A program made the translations under genes and the position numbers. From the NCBI GenBank assembly GCA_945865755.1, contig CAMBFS010000012.1, positions 1-39,808 of the forward strand: a stretch of 39,808 nt of DNA, read 5' to 3'. The notes under the pieces were generated by a model. The model was not told the DNA's origin and did not search any database. It saw only the letters and a list, made by a program, of their open reading frames with translations. Of this stretch, positions 24,032-32,370 are shown piece by piece; within the stretch, counting starts at the first letter, position 1, and every line of letters starts with the position of its first letter. The stretch comes from Klebsiella pneumoniae. GTDB taxonomy: Bacteria > Desulfobacterota > Binatia > Bin18.

Positions 24032-26242
24032 TTATTGCTTGGAAGCCAACGCCTCACTGGTTGCCTTGCGGTGCGCTATCACCACACGAATCTGCTCGTA
24101 GGGTACCTTACCCTCCAAATGCTCGAAGATGGGTTTGAGGTATGCGGTTCCGACTTCTTGTACCGCCGCGGCCACCTTGTCGTACGTTTGCGCGTCAACC
24201 CAACTCTCGACTCGCGTCGGGCGGTGCAGTGCGATGAATTCATCCAGGTACCCCCAGGTGGTGCTCAGTGCCCGGCCGGTGGTCGCAGCCACTTGCTCCA
24301 CACTGGTGCCCTTCGCGAACAAGGTGAAGGCCGTCTCTTTCGTCTCATTGCGCGCGCCGCTGGAGGGGAGCCGGGGGCGGCTCCCGCTGACGGCGTCCAA
24401 TGACAAGTTGTGCGCGCGGCAGTAGGTGGTGATATGTTCCAGAAACCGCGCCCCTAGGTCGGCGAGCTTCCGGTCCCCAACCCCACGGACATTGAGCAGC
24501 GACGCCGGGGACCCCGGTCGGACTCGCGTCATGTCCCGCAGGGTGTCATCGCTGAAGATCACGAACGGCGGCACGTTGCGTTCCGTCGCGATCTGGTGGC
24601 GGACCTCACGCAGGCTCTCGAATAGCCCCCGGTCCACACCCTCCCACGATTCCTTATCGAACCGGGTGACCTGCACCTCCTCCTTGGGTTTGCGCAACTG
24701 CACCTGGCGCTGGCCACGCAGCACCGCCCATGAGGCGTCGTTCAGGCGCAGGACCGGATGCTCGTCGGTCGTGCGGTCCAGCAGCCCATCATCCAGCAGT
24801 TGGTAAAGCATGTTCGTGAGCGACTTGCGGTTGGTGCCCTTCATCAGGCCGTAGGTGCTGAGTTTGTCGTGTCCCCAGTTGCGCACCCGTTCTGTCTGCG
24901 CGCCCAGCAGGACATCCACGATATACTCGACGCCGAAGCGACTGCCGGTGCGTGCGACGCACGAGAGAATTTTTTGCGCGGTCACCGTCGCATCCGCGAG
25001 CCCCTCCACTTCCTGCAAGCACACATCGCAGGCTTCACAGGTGGGTTTCTCATACGCCTGGCCAAAATACTCGGACAACTGCCGATGGCGACAGTGTACG
25101 CCGGTGCATAACCGACGGATATGGCTGAGCAGCTCACGCGCCGCCGTCATAATGTCCTCGACGGCATTCGCCTCCGCCGCGCTCTTTTCCATCAACGATT
25201 CCCAGCGCAAGAAGTCAGCGGCGGAATACAACAAGACACACTCCGCCGGGAGTCCATCGCGTCCAGCCCGCCCGGTCTCTTGTTGATAGTGTTCGACGGA
25301 CTTGGGCATGGAGGCATGAATGACGCAACGCACGTCGCTGCGGTCGATGCCCATGCCAAAAGCCACCGTGGCCACGACGACATCAATATGCTCGCTGGCG
25401 AACGCATCTTGCGTGCGGCGGCGGTCCTCGGCTTCCATGCCCGCGTGATAAAACGCGGCCCGGATCCCCTGTGTTTGCAAGGCGTGGGCGAGCGATTCAC
25501 TCTCCTTGCGGCTGAGACAGTAGACAATCGCCGCCTGTTTGGGGTGGCGGCGCAGCACCTCCAAGACCTGGATGGGTGCGTTGACGCGGGGAATGATGCG
25601 ATAGGCGAGGTTAGGGCGGTCAAAGGTCCCGACCAGGACCATCGGGTCGTGGAGGCGCAGTTGCTCAATAATGTCCGTGCGCACCCGCTCGGTGGCCGTG
25701 GCGGTGTAGGCGTGGATGCTCGCCTGCGGAAAGCGACTCTTGAGTTCGGCGAGCTGACGATATTCAGGGCGGAAGTCATGGCCCCAGTGACTGATGCAGT
25801 GCGCCTCATCAATCGCGAACGCCCGGACTGGGAGGCGCTCGATGAGGTGCAGAAACCGCGGCGTCAGCAGTCGTTCCGGGGCTGCGAAGACCAAGCGATA
25901 GCGACCAGCAACGATCTCCGCCTCGATTTTGCGCGTGTCTTCGGGGGACATGCCACTGTAGAGGGCCGCCGCCGGATACCCACATTCGCGCAGGCCGTCC
26001 ACTTGATCCTTCATCAAGGCAATCAGAGGTGAGACGACAATGTCCGTGCGTCGCGCTAACTCAGCGGGCACTTGGTAGCAGAGCGACTTGCCACCTCCCG
26101 TCGGCAGGACGACCAGGGAATCGCGCCGTTCGAGGCCCGCGCGAATCGCCTGCTCTTGTAGCGGACGCAGCTCGCTATAGCCCCAGTAGCGTTGCACCGT
26201 GGCGATGATGTCGGTGGTGGTCCATGAGGTTGATGGGTTCAT
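24032..26242 (-). CDS. recQ: RecQ-type ATP-dependent DNA helicase
   Basis: 736 residues. RecQ unwinds DNA 3' to 5' in recombination and repair. Domain order: helicase core with Walker A LPTGGGKS (46-53) and DEAH box (145-148) in IDEAHCISHWGHDFRPEY; motif VI QETGRAGRDG; a RecQ zinc site CTGVHCRH...CEACDVC; a winged helix; an HRDC domain (REVRHQIATERNVPPFVIFSDDTLRDM...LLNVRGVGDRKL); and a C-terminal helix-turn-helix segment (FTLFAKGTSVEQVAATTGRALSTTWGYL...) as in longer RecQ forms. The ATG at 26242 gives the standard N-terminus but no ribosome site is visible; the frame is open upstream through the next gene. A Uma2 gene ends 31 bp upstream on the same strand, so coupling by read-through is possible. 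Confidence 0.94.
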   Translation of the reverse strand: MNPSTSWTTTDIIATVQRYWGYSELRPLQEQAIRAGLERRDSLVVLPTGGGKSLCYQVPAELARRTDIVVSPLIALMKDQVDGLRECGYPAAALYSGMSPEDTRKIEAEIVAGRYRLVFAAPERLLTPRFLHLIERLPVRAFAIDEAHCISHWGHDFRPEYRQLAELKSRFPQASIHAYTATATERVRTDIIEQLRLHDPMVLVGTFDRPNLAYRIIPRVNAPIQVLEVLRRHPKQAAIVYCLSRKESESLAHALQTQGIRAAFYHAGMEAEDRRRTQDAFASEHIDVVVATVAFGMGIDRSDVRCVIHASMPKSVEHYQQETGRAGRDGLPAECVLLYSAADFLRWESLMEKSAAEANAVEDIMTAARELLSHIRRLCTGVHCRHRQLSEYFGQAYEKPTCEACDVCLQEVEGLADATVTAQKILSCVARTGSRFGVEYIVDVLLGAQTERVRNWGHDKLSTYGLMKGTNRKSLTNMLYQLLDDGLLDRTTDEHPVLRLNDASWAVLRGQRQVQLRKPKEEVQVTRFDKESWEGVDRGLFESLREVRHQIATERNVPPFVIFSDDTLRDMTRVRPGSPASLLNVRGVGDRKLADLGARFLEHITTYCRAHNLSLDAVSGSRPRLPSSGARNETKETAFTLFAKGTSVEQVAATTGRALSTTWGYLDEFIALHRPTRVESWVDAQTYDKVAAAVQEVGTAYLKPIFEHLEGKVPYEQIRVVIAHRKATSEALASKQ

Positions 26243-26273
26243 GACTTGATGTGAGGTGTTTGTGGAAAGCGAG

Positions 26274-26894
26274 CTATCCCGAAGTTGAGGGATCCCACAG
26301 TTCTCGTATTGGGAAAACGAATCCTGGGAGTACGGGGTCTCCGGTGAGCACCGCGGGGTCTTCAAGCACTTCCACGGCTTGCCCAGGGCGGTAGATATAC
26401 GCACGGTGGTCGAGCGGGTCGATGAGCCAACCGAGGCGCGCGCCGTTGTCGAGGTACTCTTGCATCTTATCGAGCAGGTCGGGGAGTTTGTCGGATTGCG
26501 AGCGGACTTCGGCGACAAAGTCGGGACAGAGCGGCGCGAATTTCTCACGCTGAGTTTTGCTTAATGCGGTCCATCGGTCGCGCCGTATCCACGACGCATC
26601 GGGAGAGCGGATCGCGCCATTGGGCAACGTGAAGCCTGTGGACGAGTCAAAAGAGAGACCCGTCTGGTCTTTTTTTGCCCAAGTGCCAAGAGACAAAAAG
26701 ACTTCGCCACTCCGCCACCCGCCTTCTGAGCCTACAGGAGGCAGGATGAGCAACGTTCCTTGCGCGCTTAACTCGAAGCGCAGTTCGGGATTTTCCCCGC
26801 AGAGCACCAGGAACTGCGCTTCCGTGAGCTGGGTCCGCTGGACATTGAGCTTGAACGGCCACTCGAAATTTTCGTGAATCGTGACGTGTGACAT
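26274..26894 (-). CDS. Uma2 family (DUF820) endonuclease-like protein, canonical form
   Basis: 206 residues, a textbook Uma2 layout without coiled coil: LTEAQFLVLCGENPELRFELSAQG, FDSSTGFTLPNGAIRSPDASWI (metal Asp), APLCPDFVAEVRSQSD (Glu-x-Arg/Val), LDKMQEYLDNGARLGWLIDP (Lys and the GV.LGWLIDP strand) and PGFVFPIRELW at the end. The structural family is PD-(D/E)XK-like; no activity or role has been established that I can name with confidence. AAGGAAA precedes the ATG. It sits 31 bp upstream of RecQ on the same strand. Confidence 0.88.
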   Translation of the reverse strand: MSHVTIHENFEWPFKLNVQRTQLTEAQFLVLCGENPELRFELSAQGTLLILPPVGSEGGWRSGEVFLSLGTWAKKDQTGLSFDSSTGFTLPNGAIRSPDASWIRRDRWTALSKTQREKFAPLCPDFVAEVRSQSDKLPDLLDKMQEYLDNGARLGWLIDPLDHRAYIYRPGQAVEVLEDPAVLTGDPVLPGFVFPIRELWDPSTSG

Positions 26895-27021
26895 AGGCGT
26901 TTCCTTGGTGGTGGAAGAGTAGAACGTTGCCTGCGTTGTTTCAAGTCTGACGTTGCCCGTTCTCGGTTCTTCCGCTACACCAAACAGAAGGTGCTCGCTG
27001 GACTTTCCACATATCGTCGAG

Positions 27022-27038
27022 CGCTATACGGTATCGCG
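27022..27038. promoter_or_regulatory. Candidate HigA operator just before higB
   Basis: CGCTATAC-G-GTATCGCG is an imperfect palindrome centred on 27030 (7 of 9 outward pairs match on extension) and directly abuts the proposed GTG start of higB. HigA antitoxins usually repress their own promoter through such sites. Position and symmetry are seen; binding is inferred. Confidence 0.35.
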
Positions 27039-27317
27039 GTGATTCAATCCTTCACCTGCCCTGATACGCAAGCCTTGTTCAATCGGAAGCGCGTAAAACG
27101 CTTTGTGAACATTGAAGCCGTGGCGCGGCGCAAGCTCGTGCAGTTGAATGCCGCGGCGACGCTGGACTTCCTGCGGGCACCTCCGGGTAACCGACTGGAA
27201 GCCTTGCGCGGCGACCGCGTCGGACAACACAGTATTCGGATCAACGATCAGTTTCGGGTCTGCTTCGTGTGGACGGCGCAAGGGCCAAAAGATGTGGAGA
27301 TTGTGGACTATCACTAA
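27039..27317 (+). CDS. higB: HigB-type toxin (RelE superfamily)
   Basis: 92 residues. HigB toxins are ribosome-dependent mRNA interferases that cut mRNA during translation. The sequence VIQSFTCPDTQALFNRKRVK, then FVNIEAVARRKLVQLNAA, PPGNRLEALRGDRVGQHSIR and INDQFRVCFVW, follows the HigB-1 family nearly without gaps, ending VEIVDYH. The start is set at GTG 27039 because family members begin at this point; an in-frame ATG at 26991 would add 16 residues. No clear Shine-Dalgarno is present, perhaps limiting toxin output. The antitoxin gene follows after 12 bp. Confidence 0.88.
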   Translation: MIQSFTCPDTQALFNRKRVKRFVNIEAVARRKLVQLNAAATLDFLRAPPGNRLEALRGDRVGQHSIRINDQFRVCFVWTAQGPKDVEIVDYH

Positions 27318-27329
27318 AGGAGAACGGTT

Positions 27330-27641
27330 ATGAGCAAGAAGCTGCCCCCCATCCATCCTGGCGAAATCCTGCGCGAGGAGTTTATGAAGCCCCGGGGCCT
27401 GTCGAGCACCGCGTTAGCGCGTGCGCTGGGCGTGACGCCGGCCCGCATCAATGAGATCGTGCGAGAGCGGCGCGGCCTCAGTGCCGATATCGCGCTGCGG
27501 CTAGCGCGATTTTTCAAGACTGACGCGCAGAGCTGGCTGAACCTGCAAATGCACTACGATGTCCAGTGCGCCGAAGATGCGGCGGGGCGGACTATCGACC
27601 GCATTCAGCCGTGGCAAGGCGACGAACTGACTGCGGTCTAA
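27330..27641 (+). CDS. higA: HigA-type antitoxin (XRE-family HTH)
   Basis: 103 residues. IHPGEILREEFMKPRGLSST opens the family's typical N-terminus; a helix-turn-helix follows (STALARALGVTPARINEIVRE), then RGLSADIALRLARFFKTDAQ and SWLNLQMHYD. HigA binds and neutralises HigB and represses the operon. It stands 12 bp behind higB in the toxin-first order typical of higBA, with a strong AAAGGAG site. C-terminal residues after about 80 are longer than in many homologs. Confidence 0.92.
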   Translation: MSKKLPPIHPGEILREEFMKPRGLSSTALARALGVTPARINEIVRERRGLSADIALRLARFFKTDAQSWLNLQMHYDVQCAEDAAGRTIDRIQPWQGDELTAV

Positions 27642-27739
27642 CGGCGAGGGCCGTGTGTTCCCAGGCTCTTTTGCTCTGGGTGAACAAACGGATCAGAGAC
27701 ATGTTGAGATTGTGATCCAAACAGGACAAACAAACGAAT

Positions 27740-27919
27740 ATGAAATTAAAAGTCATCATTCATCCCGCGGAAGAAGGCTGCTTTTGGGCGGAAGTGCCCG
27801 CGATTCACGGGGGTGCCACACAAGGGGAGACTCTTGAGGAACTGCTGACGAATGTACGCGAAGCGGTGGAAGGCTGCCTTGACTTCCAGGAGCAGATTTC
27901 ATCATGGGAATGCAAGTAG
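27740..27919 (+). CDS. HicB-like (UPF0150) small protein without a HicA partner
   Basis: 59 residues, translated by hand from ATG 27740 to TAG 27919: MKLKVIIHPAEEGCFWAEVP, then AIHGGATQGETLEELLTNVR, then EAVEGCLDFQEQ. This is the partial RNase-H-like fold of HicB antitoxins (the GC-WAEVP..GG.TQGETLEE pattern is diagnostic). There is no HicA-like gene upstream (27642-27739 is empty) or downstream. Its last 16 bp overlap the start of the following RHH-like gene, so translation may be coupled. No C-terminal DNA-binding domain is present, as in the short HicB forms. Confidence 0.75.
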   Translation: MKLKVIIHPAEEGCFWAEVPAIHGGATQGETLEELLTNVREAVEGCLDFQEQISSWECK

Positions 27920-28293
27920 TACTCACGCTATCAGATGACTTGTACGAACGGGCCAAGCAATGGGCGTCTCGCTCACAACGCGATGTCCCACAAACCTTGA
28001 CGGATGCGTTGGAAATAGTCCTCACGCCTGTACCGGAATCACTAGAATCGGAACCAGCCGTGACAACCATGTCGGATGCTGAGGTGCTCGCGCTCACTCA
28101 AGTGCAAATGGCACCGCGACAAGGGCGACGGCTGGATGACCTGTTGGCCATGCAGCGGGAGGAGCCCTTGGCCGCGCCCGAACAGGCTGAACTCCTAGCG
28201 CTCATGCAGGAATATAACCGGCTCTGGATTCGTCAGTCGGAAGCCCTGGCAGAAGCTGTCCGACGTGGCTTGCGACAACCCCTGACTCCGTAA
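27904..28293 (+). CDS. Small RHH-like protein, first gene of cassette 1
   Basis: 129 residues, paralogous to the protein at 34571-34957. The N-terminus VVLTLSDDLYERAKQWASRS, followed by QRDVPQTLTDALEIVL, has the strand-helix-helix look of ribbon-helix-helix antitoxins. The C-terminal part (SDAEVLALTQVQMAP, QGRRLDDLLAMQ, AELLALMQEYNRLWIRQSEA) is helical and conserved between copies. Its stop overlaps the start of the HNH gene (TAATG at 28291-28295), so the two are translationally coupled. An ATG six bases in (27910) is also possible. By position it could be a partner or antitoxin for the nuclease; no function is known to me. Confidence 0.75.
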   Translation: MGMQVVLTLSDDLYERAKQWASRSQRDVPQTLTDALEIVLTPVPESLESEPAVTTMSDAEVLALTQVQMAPRQGRRLDDLLAMQREEPLAAPEQAELLALMQEYNRLWIRQSEALAEAVRRGLRQPLTP

Positions 28294-28721
28294 TGGCCGC
28301 GCTGATCCCCGAGGCACGGCGGGCGCGAGTGCGGGCCTCCGCCGCGAACCGCTGTGGCTATTGTCTCACTCATCAATCCTATGTCCCCTGGACGCTGGAA
28401 ATCGAACATATTGTTCCACGGGCGAAAGGCGGGACGGATGACGAGACGAACCTCTGGCTGGCGTGCCGCGCCTGCAATCTGTTCAAAAGTAATCAAACAC
28501 ATGGGACCGATCCCGTGACGGGGCGGCGCATTCGCTTATTCAATCCGCAATCCCAGCTGTGGCGGCGGCACTTTCGCTGGAGCCCGGATGGCAGGTTCAT
28601 TAGCGGGCGGACCGCGACCGGACGAGCGACGGTGGTCGCGTTGAACTTGAACAATATGGTTGCTGTCACTGTTCGGCGGAACTGGGTCTCAGCGGGTTGG
28701 CATCCACCTACGGATTTGTAA
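28293..28721 (+). CDS. HNH endonuclease, second gene of cassette 1
   Basis: 142 residues. A zinc-bound HNH domain is visible: Cys21 and Cys24 (CGYC), His39 in LEIEHIVPRAKGG, Asn53 in DETNLWLACRAC, Cys58 and Cys61, then Asn62 and Lys65. The C-terminal half (HGTDPVTGRRIRLFNPQSQL, then RHFRWSPDG and SGRTATGRATVVALNLNN) is conserved in the paralog at 34954-35382 and ends VSAGWHPP. HNH proteins cut DNA with a metal ion; host, phage or transposon roles all occur. The start codon overlaps the stop of the RHH-like gene. Nuclease family is certain; role unknown. Confidence 0.87.
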   Translation: MAALIPEARRARVRASAANRCGYCLTHQSYVPWTLEIEHIVPRAKGGTDDETNLWLACRACNLFKSNQTHGTDPVTGRRIRLFNPQSQLWRRHFRWSPDGRFISGRTATGRATVVALNLNNMVAVTVRRNWVSAGWHPPTDL

Positions 28722-28782
28722 GTGCTTGGCTTATACGGGCCTCAAGTGATGAGAGCGAATGCCACCGTGGGGGCTGGGATTC

Positions 28783-28978
28783 CTTTCAAGGGTAGGTTTT
28801 TCTCGTTGCCTGCGATTTTCGTGGATTTTCCGCCCTTTTGGTTTACCAGTCCGTCATGCCCGCGAAGGCGGGCATCCAGGCGGCTTCACCTCCGGCTTCT
28901 GCTTGAAATCCCTGGATTCCCGCCTTCGCGGGCATGACGACTCTGCTCTTCTTTCAGTACAAAACCTACCCGTGAAAG
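28783..28978. mobile_element. MITE-like element with 18-bp terminal inverted repeats
   Basis: Termini CTTTCAAGGGTAGGTTTT (28783-28800) and, from the other end, CTTTCACGGGTAGGTTTT (28961-28978) match at 17 of 18 positions. The 196-bp element has no gene. Inside it lies an inverted pair of a common repeat (GTCATGCCCGCGAAGGCGGG at 28853-28872 and its mate at 28918-28937). No clear target duplication was found. Confidence 0.65.
28852..28940. repeat. Inverted pair of CCCGCGAAGGCGGG-type repeats
   Basis: Left arm 28852-28880 and right arm 28911-28939 are nearly perfect reverse complements (CGTCATGCCCGCGAAGGCGG... and ...CCGCCTTCGCGGGCATGACG), separated by about 30 bp, and each arm also contains its own short hairpin. 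The repeat type is widespread in Proteobacteria and lies within the MITE-like element. Confidence 0.8.
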
Positions 28979-29019
28979 ATATTCTCCCTTTCCCCTCTGC
29001 TGTTCATCATCAGTAATTT

Positions 29020-32000
29020 TCACTGATTGTGCGGCACGGTCACGGTCGTGGTTTTCGTTGAACTGTTCTGAGAAGCGTCGCTGCACGCGACCGTGACCGT
29101 ATACACTCGCCCACTCCCACTCCCGGCACGCTCCGCCCTGAGGTTCACCGTGAGGTTGCCGGTGATCTGCCAGTCCGGCTCTTTATCCCCGTTGCCCGTG
29201 CCATTGACTGGTTCGTTACTGCTCACCGAGGTGATCTCGCAGACCGGCGCCGCATCGCAGATGTCTGATGCAGATACAGCTACAGTTACTGGCGTCATCT
29301 TGTGGTTCGGCGGCCACAGGACGTTCGGGCTTGCAGCCACAGCGGAGATAACAGGCGCGGTAGTATCCTGTACCGTTACGGCAGAACTACAATCGCTGGA
29401 ATTCTCTGATCCATCCGTGGCGCTGCACGAAATTGGCGTCGATCCGATCGGGAAGGTAGAACCGGACGCTGGGGTGCAGCTTGGCACCCCGACGCTGCAA
29501 TTGTCGGCGACGGTCGGGCTGAAAGAAACGGCGGCTCCATTTGGCCTGGTACACTCAGCGGTCTGGTTGCCTGGGCAGGTAATGGCCGGCGGCGTTTGGT
29601 CGATCACGGTAACGGTTGCGGAGCAAGAAGCAGAGGCACCCTTACTGTCCGTCACGGTCAGGGTAACTGTAGTGGGTCCCAAAGGGTACGGTCCTACCGG
29701 CGACTGCACCAAGAAAATTTGGTCTCCATCCGGATCAAAAGAGCCATTATTCACCGATGCTGATGCAACAGAGCAAGTCCCCGTTTCTGTTGGTGCCGTC
29801 ACATTCTGGCATTTGGCCACCGGGGGCTCGTTTTCACAGGCATCACCGACCCCATCCCCATCGTTGTCTTGCTGCCCGGGGTTGGCCACAGCTGGACAGT
29901 TATCGTGGCAATCGGACACTCCATCGTTGTCACTGTCGGTATCCGGCACACCACAGCCACACACGCCTGGCTCAGTTTTGTTTGGATCCTCCGGGCAGCC
30001 GTCGGAGGTCCCCGTATCACACGCATCTCCGACTCCGTTGCCGTCACTGTCGTCCTGACCCAGGTTGAAGGTAGCGGGACAGTTGTCGCAGACATCTCCC
30101 ACGCCGTCCTTATCGCTATCAGTCTGATCGACGTTGGAAATATGGGGGCAGTTGTCGTCCACGTTAGAGACACCATCGCCATCGAAGTCTGGCATACCCA
30201 GAAAGCCTTCTAGATAGTTGACGTCGGTCTCCTCCGGACCAACACTAGATGCGCTTTGATGCTCTCCATCGGCGAAATACGGGGAGTCACGGAAATTGTA
30301 ATCAAGGCTTGACCAGTCATCATCGTACCCCACTAGACTTTGGCCTGGGCTGATAGGACAAGCTGGTTTATCAGTTATGTGGTTGATGTCAGCATTGACA
30401 GAGGACTCAAGCTGATTGTTACCATTCCAATCAATGGCACCTTTGGTAGGGCCTACGGTTCTGTCGCCCATCACCCCGAACAAGGTACGTAGGCCAGTGG
30501 GGCCGCCTATGCCGTCATTCTCTTTTAATAGGCTTTCTTTCAAGGTGTCCAATCGAACAACGGAATAGCTCAAGGGACGATTCGTGCGAACCATGATATA
30601 GTTCGCGACGTCAGGGAGGTTAAAGGAAAGCCCTGCTTCATTCCATTGATGGCCATACCTCATGACGCTCAGATAGTTAGGCTTACAGTTAATCTCATCC
30701 CTACCGCCATGATGGAGGCCGAGAGTATGGCCCAGCTCGTGCATGAAGGTACCAGCTTGTAAATCAGCCCATTCTTGGGAGATAGTTGTCCCCCACGTTT
30801 TAGCCGCATCTTTAGCCTTTTGGTTGTAGCTAGGGTAACGAAGAGTAATGAGAAAGTCGTTGCCGCCAATCTCAGCTTTGCCACTGGCGCCAATGTTGTG
30901 TGCATGGTCATGTCCAAAGATGGCGTACCTGAAGAACCGTTTGCGGGCTGGCAATATCTTCGCGCTGTTCGGGTCGGCTTTCTCTGCTAGGGTACCAAAG
31001 AATATCGACTTTAGGTTCTCGAAGTGGGCAGCTGGAGTCTGTTGTATTGGGTCATTATTAAATTGCAGAGGGGTAAATTCCGGCATTGCATCGTCTACCA
31101 TGACGTGAAGCCTTATTCCAGGTTGATTGTCCGGGTTACTTACTGGAGCAGCCGCAAAGGCAACTTTGACGGCTGCTAGAGCTTGTATGTTGGGACGATG
31201 GTTATGATCTGCCGCTTGCATGTAGTCCACTTCGACGTAGATATCCTTATGTAGGGGATCGGCACGTTCGCTGGCATTGATGATGCCGTCTTGGTTTACG
31301 TCGTATAGCTCCAGATCAATGATGCCATCCCCATCAATGTCGATACCATCGGTTTCCCACCTGTCCGGGAGGCCGTCGCCGTCGGTGTCGGGAGGCCATG
31401 CAGGATCGTTGTCCTCGAAGGGATCGTTAGTGACCCGCACAAAGCTAGAGGTGGCTGCGTCTCCCGCGACAGCGGACATCACATAGATCTCACGGTTGCC
31501 AGCGCGATCGCTAACAAATGCTATCAGACGGCCGTCCGGCGACCACGCGGGATTGATGTTGTCACCTCCTCTTGATGTCAGCCGACAGCCCGTACACGGG
31601 GGGTCGTCCTCTCCGTTGGTCGCGCTCATGCGGTAGATGTCGCGCCCCCCGTTGCGCGTGGTTGAATACGCGATCTGCTGACCGTCAGGCGACCATGTTG
31701 GATCGAAGTTGATGAAAGAGTTGTTGGTCAGGTTAACTGCATTCCCGAAGATTTCCTGCCGGTTACTTGTCTTGTTTAATCGAACCGTCGCCACGGCGAT
31801 TTGTGAGCCAGCAACGAAAGCTATCTTCGTGCCGTCTGGTGACCACGTTGGGCGGAGGGCCGAAGCATTCGCGAGGGAAAAGAGCGAATAGTCCTGGTCT
31901 CCAGTCGGGTCGTCGGGCGTGCCATTGGTGTCGTGAATCCAGAGGGCATACCTCGTACCGACGAGGCAGGCATAGGCGATAAATCTTCCATCATGCGACC

Positions 32001-32370
32001 AGGACGGATCGCGCGCATCGCTTGGGCATACTCCGCCGGTGGAAGGCGGCGGCGTCAGTCGAACGTTCCCAGTGCCGTCCGGCTTGACAAGGTGGATGCT
32101 CCGGGCACCGGAGCGGCCGGATTGGTAGGCGATCCTGTCCAGAGTGGACCAATCGGGTCCGCGCGCCTCGGACCCCGACCCGGCGCTTGCAATCGGTATA
32201 GGATTCTCAATCGGCACGCCGTTGCCATCAACGCCCACCGTCCAAACGTCGAATTGTCCGTTCCTGGCGGATGTGAATGTCAGTTGATTTCCTTGGACCT
32301 CTGGCGGAATCGGCAGCAGCACAGCCAGCGTAGCAAGCATCCACAGTGTACAAATACTTTTGCTCAGCAT
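29020..32370 (-). CDS. Large secreted metzincin-type protease with TolB-like, thrombospondin-3 and Ig-like repeats
   Basis: 1116 residues with a Sec signal (ICTLWMLATLAVLLPIPPEV). Residues about 30-330 form a TolB/PD40 beta-propeller (WSHDGRFIAY, WSPDGTKIAF, WSPDGQQIAY and WSPDGRLIAF motifs). An Asp-rich calcium-binding stretch follows (DTDGDGLPDRWETDGIDIDG), then a metalloprotease domain with zinc motif HELGHTLGLHH near residue 545 and a possible Met-turn in LSVMRYG. From about 725 come thrombospondin type 3 repeats (DFDGDGVSNVDDNCP, DSDKDGVGDVCDNCP), then HYR/PKD-like modules with Cys pairs, and a C-terminal domain (about 1010-1116) with LWPPNHKM, RAERAG and VTVPHNQ, shared with the kelch-type protein at 32574-33971. 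AAAGGAAAG precedes the ATG. Likely extracellular calcium-stabilised protease; substrate unknown. Confidence 0.85.
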   Translation of the reverse strand: MLSKSICTLWMLATLAVLLPIPPEVQGNQLTFTSARNGQFDVWTVGVDGNGVPIENPIPIASAGSGSEARGPDWSTLDRIAYQSGRSGARSIHLVKPDGTGNVRLTPPPSTGGVCPSDARDPSWSHDGRFIAYACLVGTRYALWIHDTNGTPDDPTGDQDYSLFSLANASALRPTWSPDGTKIAFVAGSQIAVATVRLNKTSNRQEIFGNAVNLTNNSFINFDPTWSPDGQQIAYSTTRNGGRDIYRMSATNGEDDPPCTGCRLTSRGGDNINPAWSPDGRLIAFVSDRAGNREIYVMSAVAGDAATSSFVRVTNDPFEDNDPAWPPDTDGDGLPDRWETDGIDIDGDGIIDLELYDVNQDGIINASERADPLHKDIYVEVDYMQAADHNHRPNIQALAAVKVAFAAAPVSNPDNQPGIRLHVMVDDAMPEFTPLQFNNDPIQQTPAAHFENLKSIFFGTLAEKADPNSAKILPARKRFFRYAIFGHDHAHNIGASGKAEIGGNDFLITLRYPSYNQKAKDAAKTWGTTISQEWADLQAGTFMHELGHTLGLHHGGRDEINCKPNYLSVMRYGHQWNEAGLSFNLPDVANYIMVRTNRPLSYSVVRLDTLKESLLKENDGIGGPTGLRTLFGVMGDRTVGPTKGAIDWNGNNQLESSVNADINHITDKPACPISPGQSLVGYDDDWSSLDYNFRDSPYFADGEHQSASSVGPEETDVNYLEGFLGMPDFDGDGVSNVDDNCPHISNVDQTDSDKDGVGDVCDNCPATFNLGQDDSDGNGVGDACDTGTSDGCPEDPNKTEPGVCGCGVPDTDSDNDGVSDCHDNCPAVANPGQQDNDGDGVGDACENEPPVAKCQNVTAPTETGTCSVASASVNNGSFDPDGDQIFLVQSPVGPYPLGPTTVTLTVTDSKGASASCSATVTVIDQTPPAITCPGNQTAECTRPNGAAVSFSPTVADNCSVGVPSCTPASGSTFPIGSTPISCSATDGSENSSDCSSAVTVQDTTAPVISAVAASPNVLWPPNHKMTPVTVAVSASDICDAAPVCEITSVSSNEPVNGTGNGDKEPDWQITGNLTVNLRAERAGSGSGRVYTVTVACSDASQNSSTKTTTVTVPHNQ

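Noticed and set aside
26243..26548. 102-codon upstream extension of the recQ frame
   Set aside because: It is out-of-frame sequence of the Uma2 gene at 26274-26894; RecQ proteins start near the ATG at 26242.
24032..26894. BREX/Druantia- or Gabija-type defence island around RecQ
   Set aside because: RecQ here has the normal housekeeping domain order, and none of the partner genes of known defence systems is present.
27642..27739. HicA toxin gene upstream of the HicB-like frame
   Set aside because: The 98-bp gap has no open frame with the HicA pattern in either strand.
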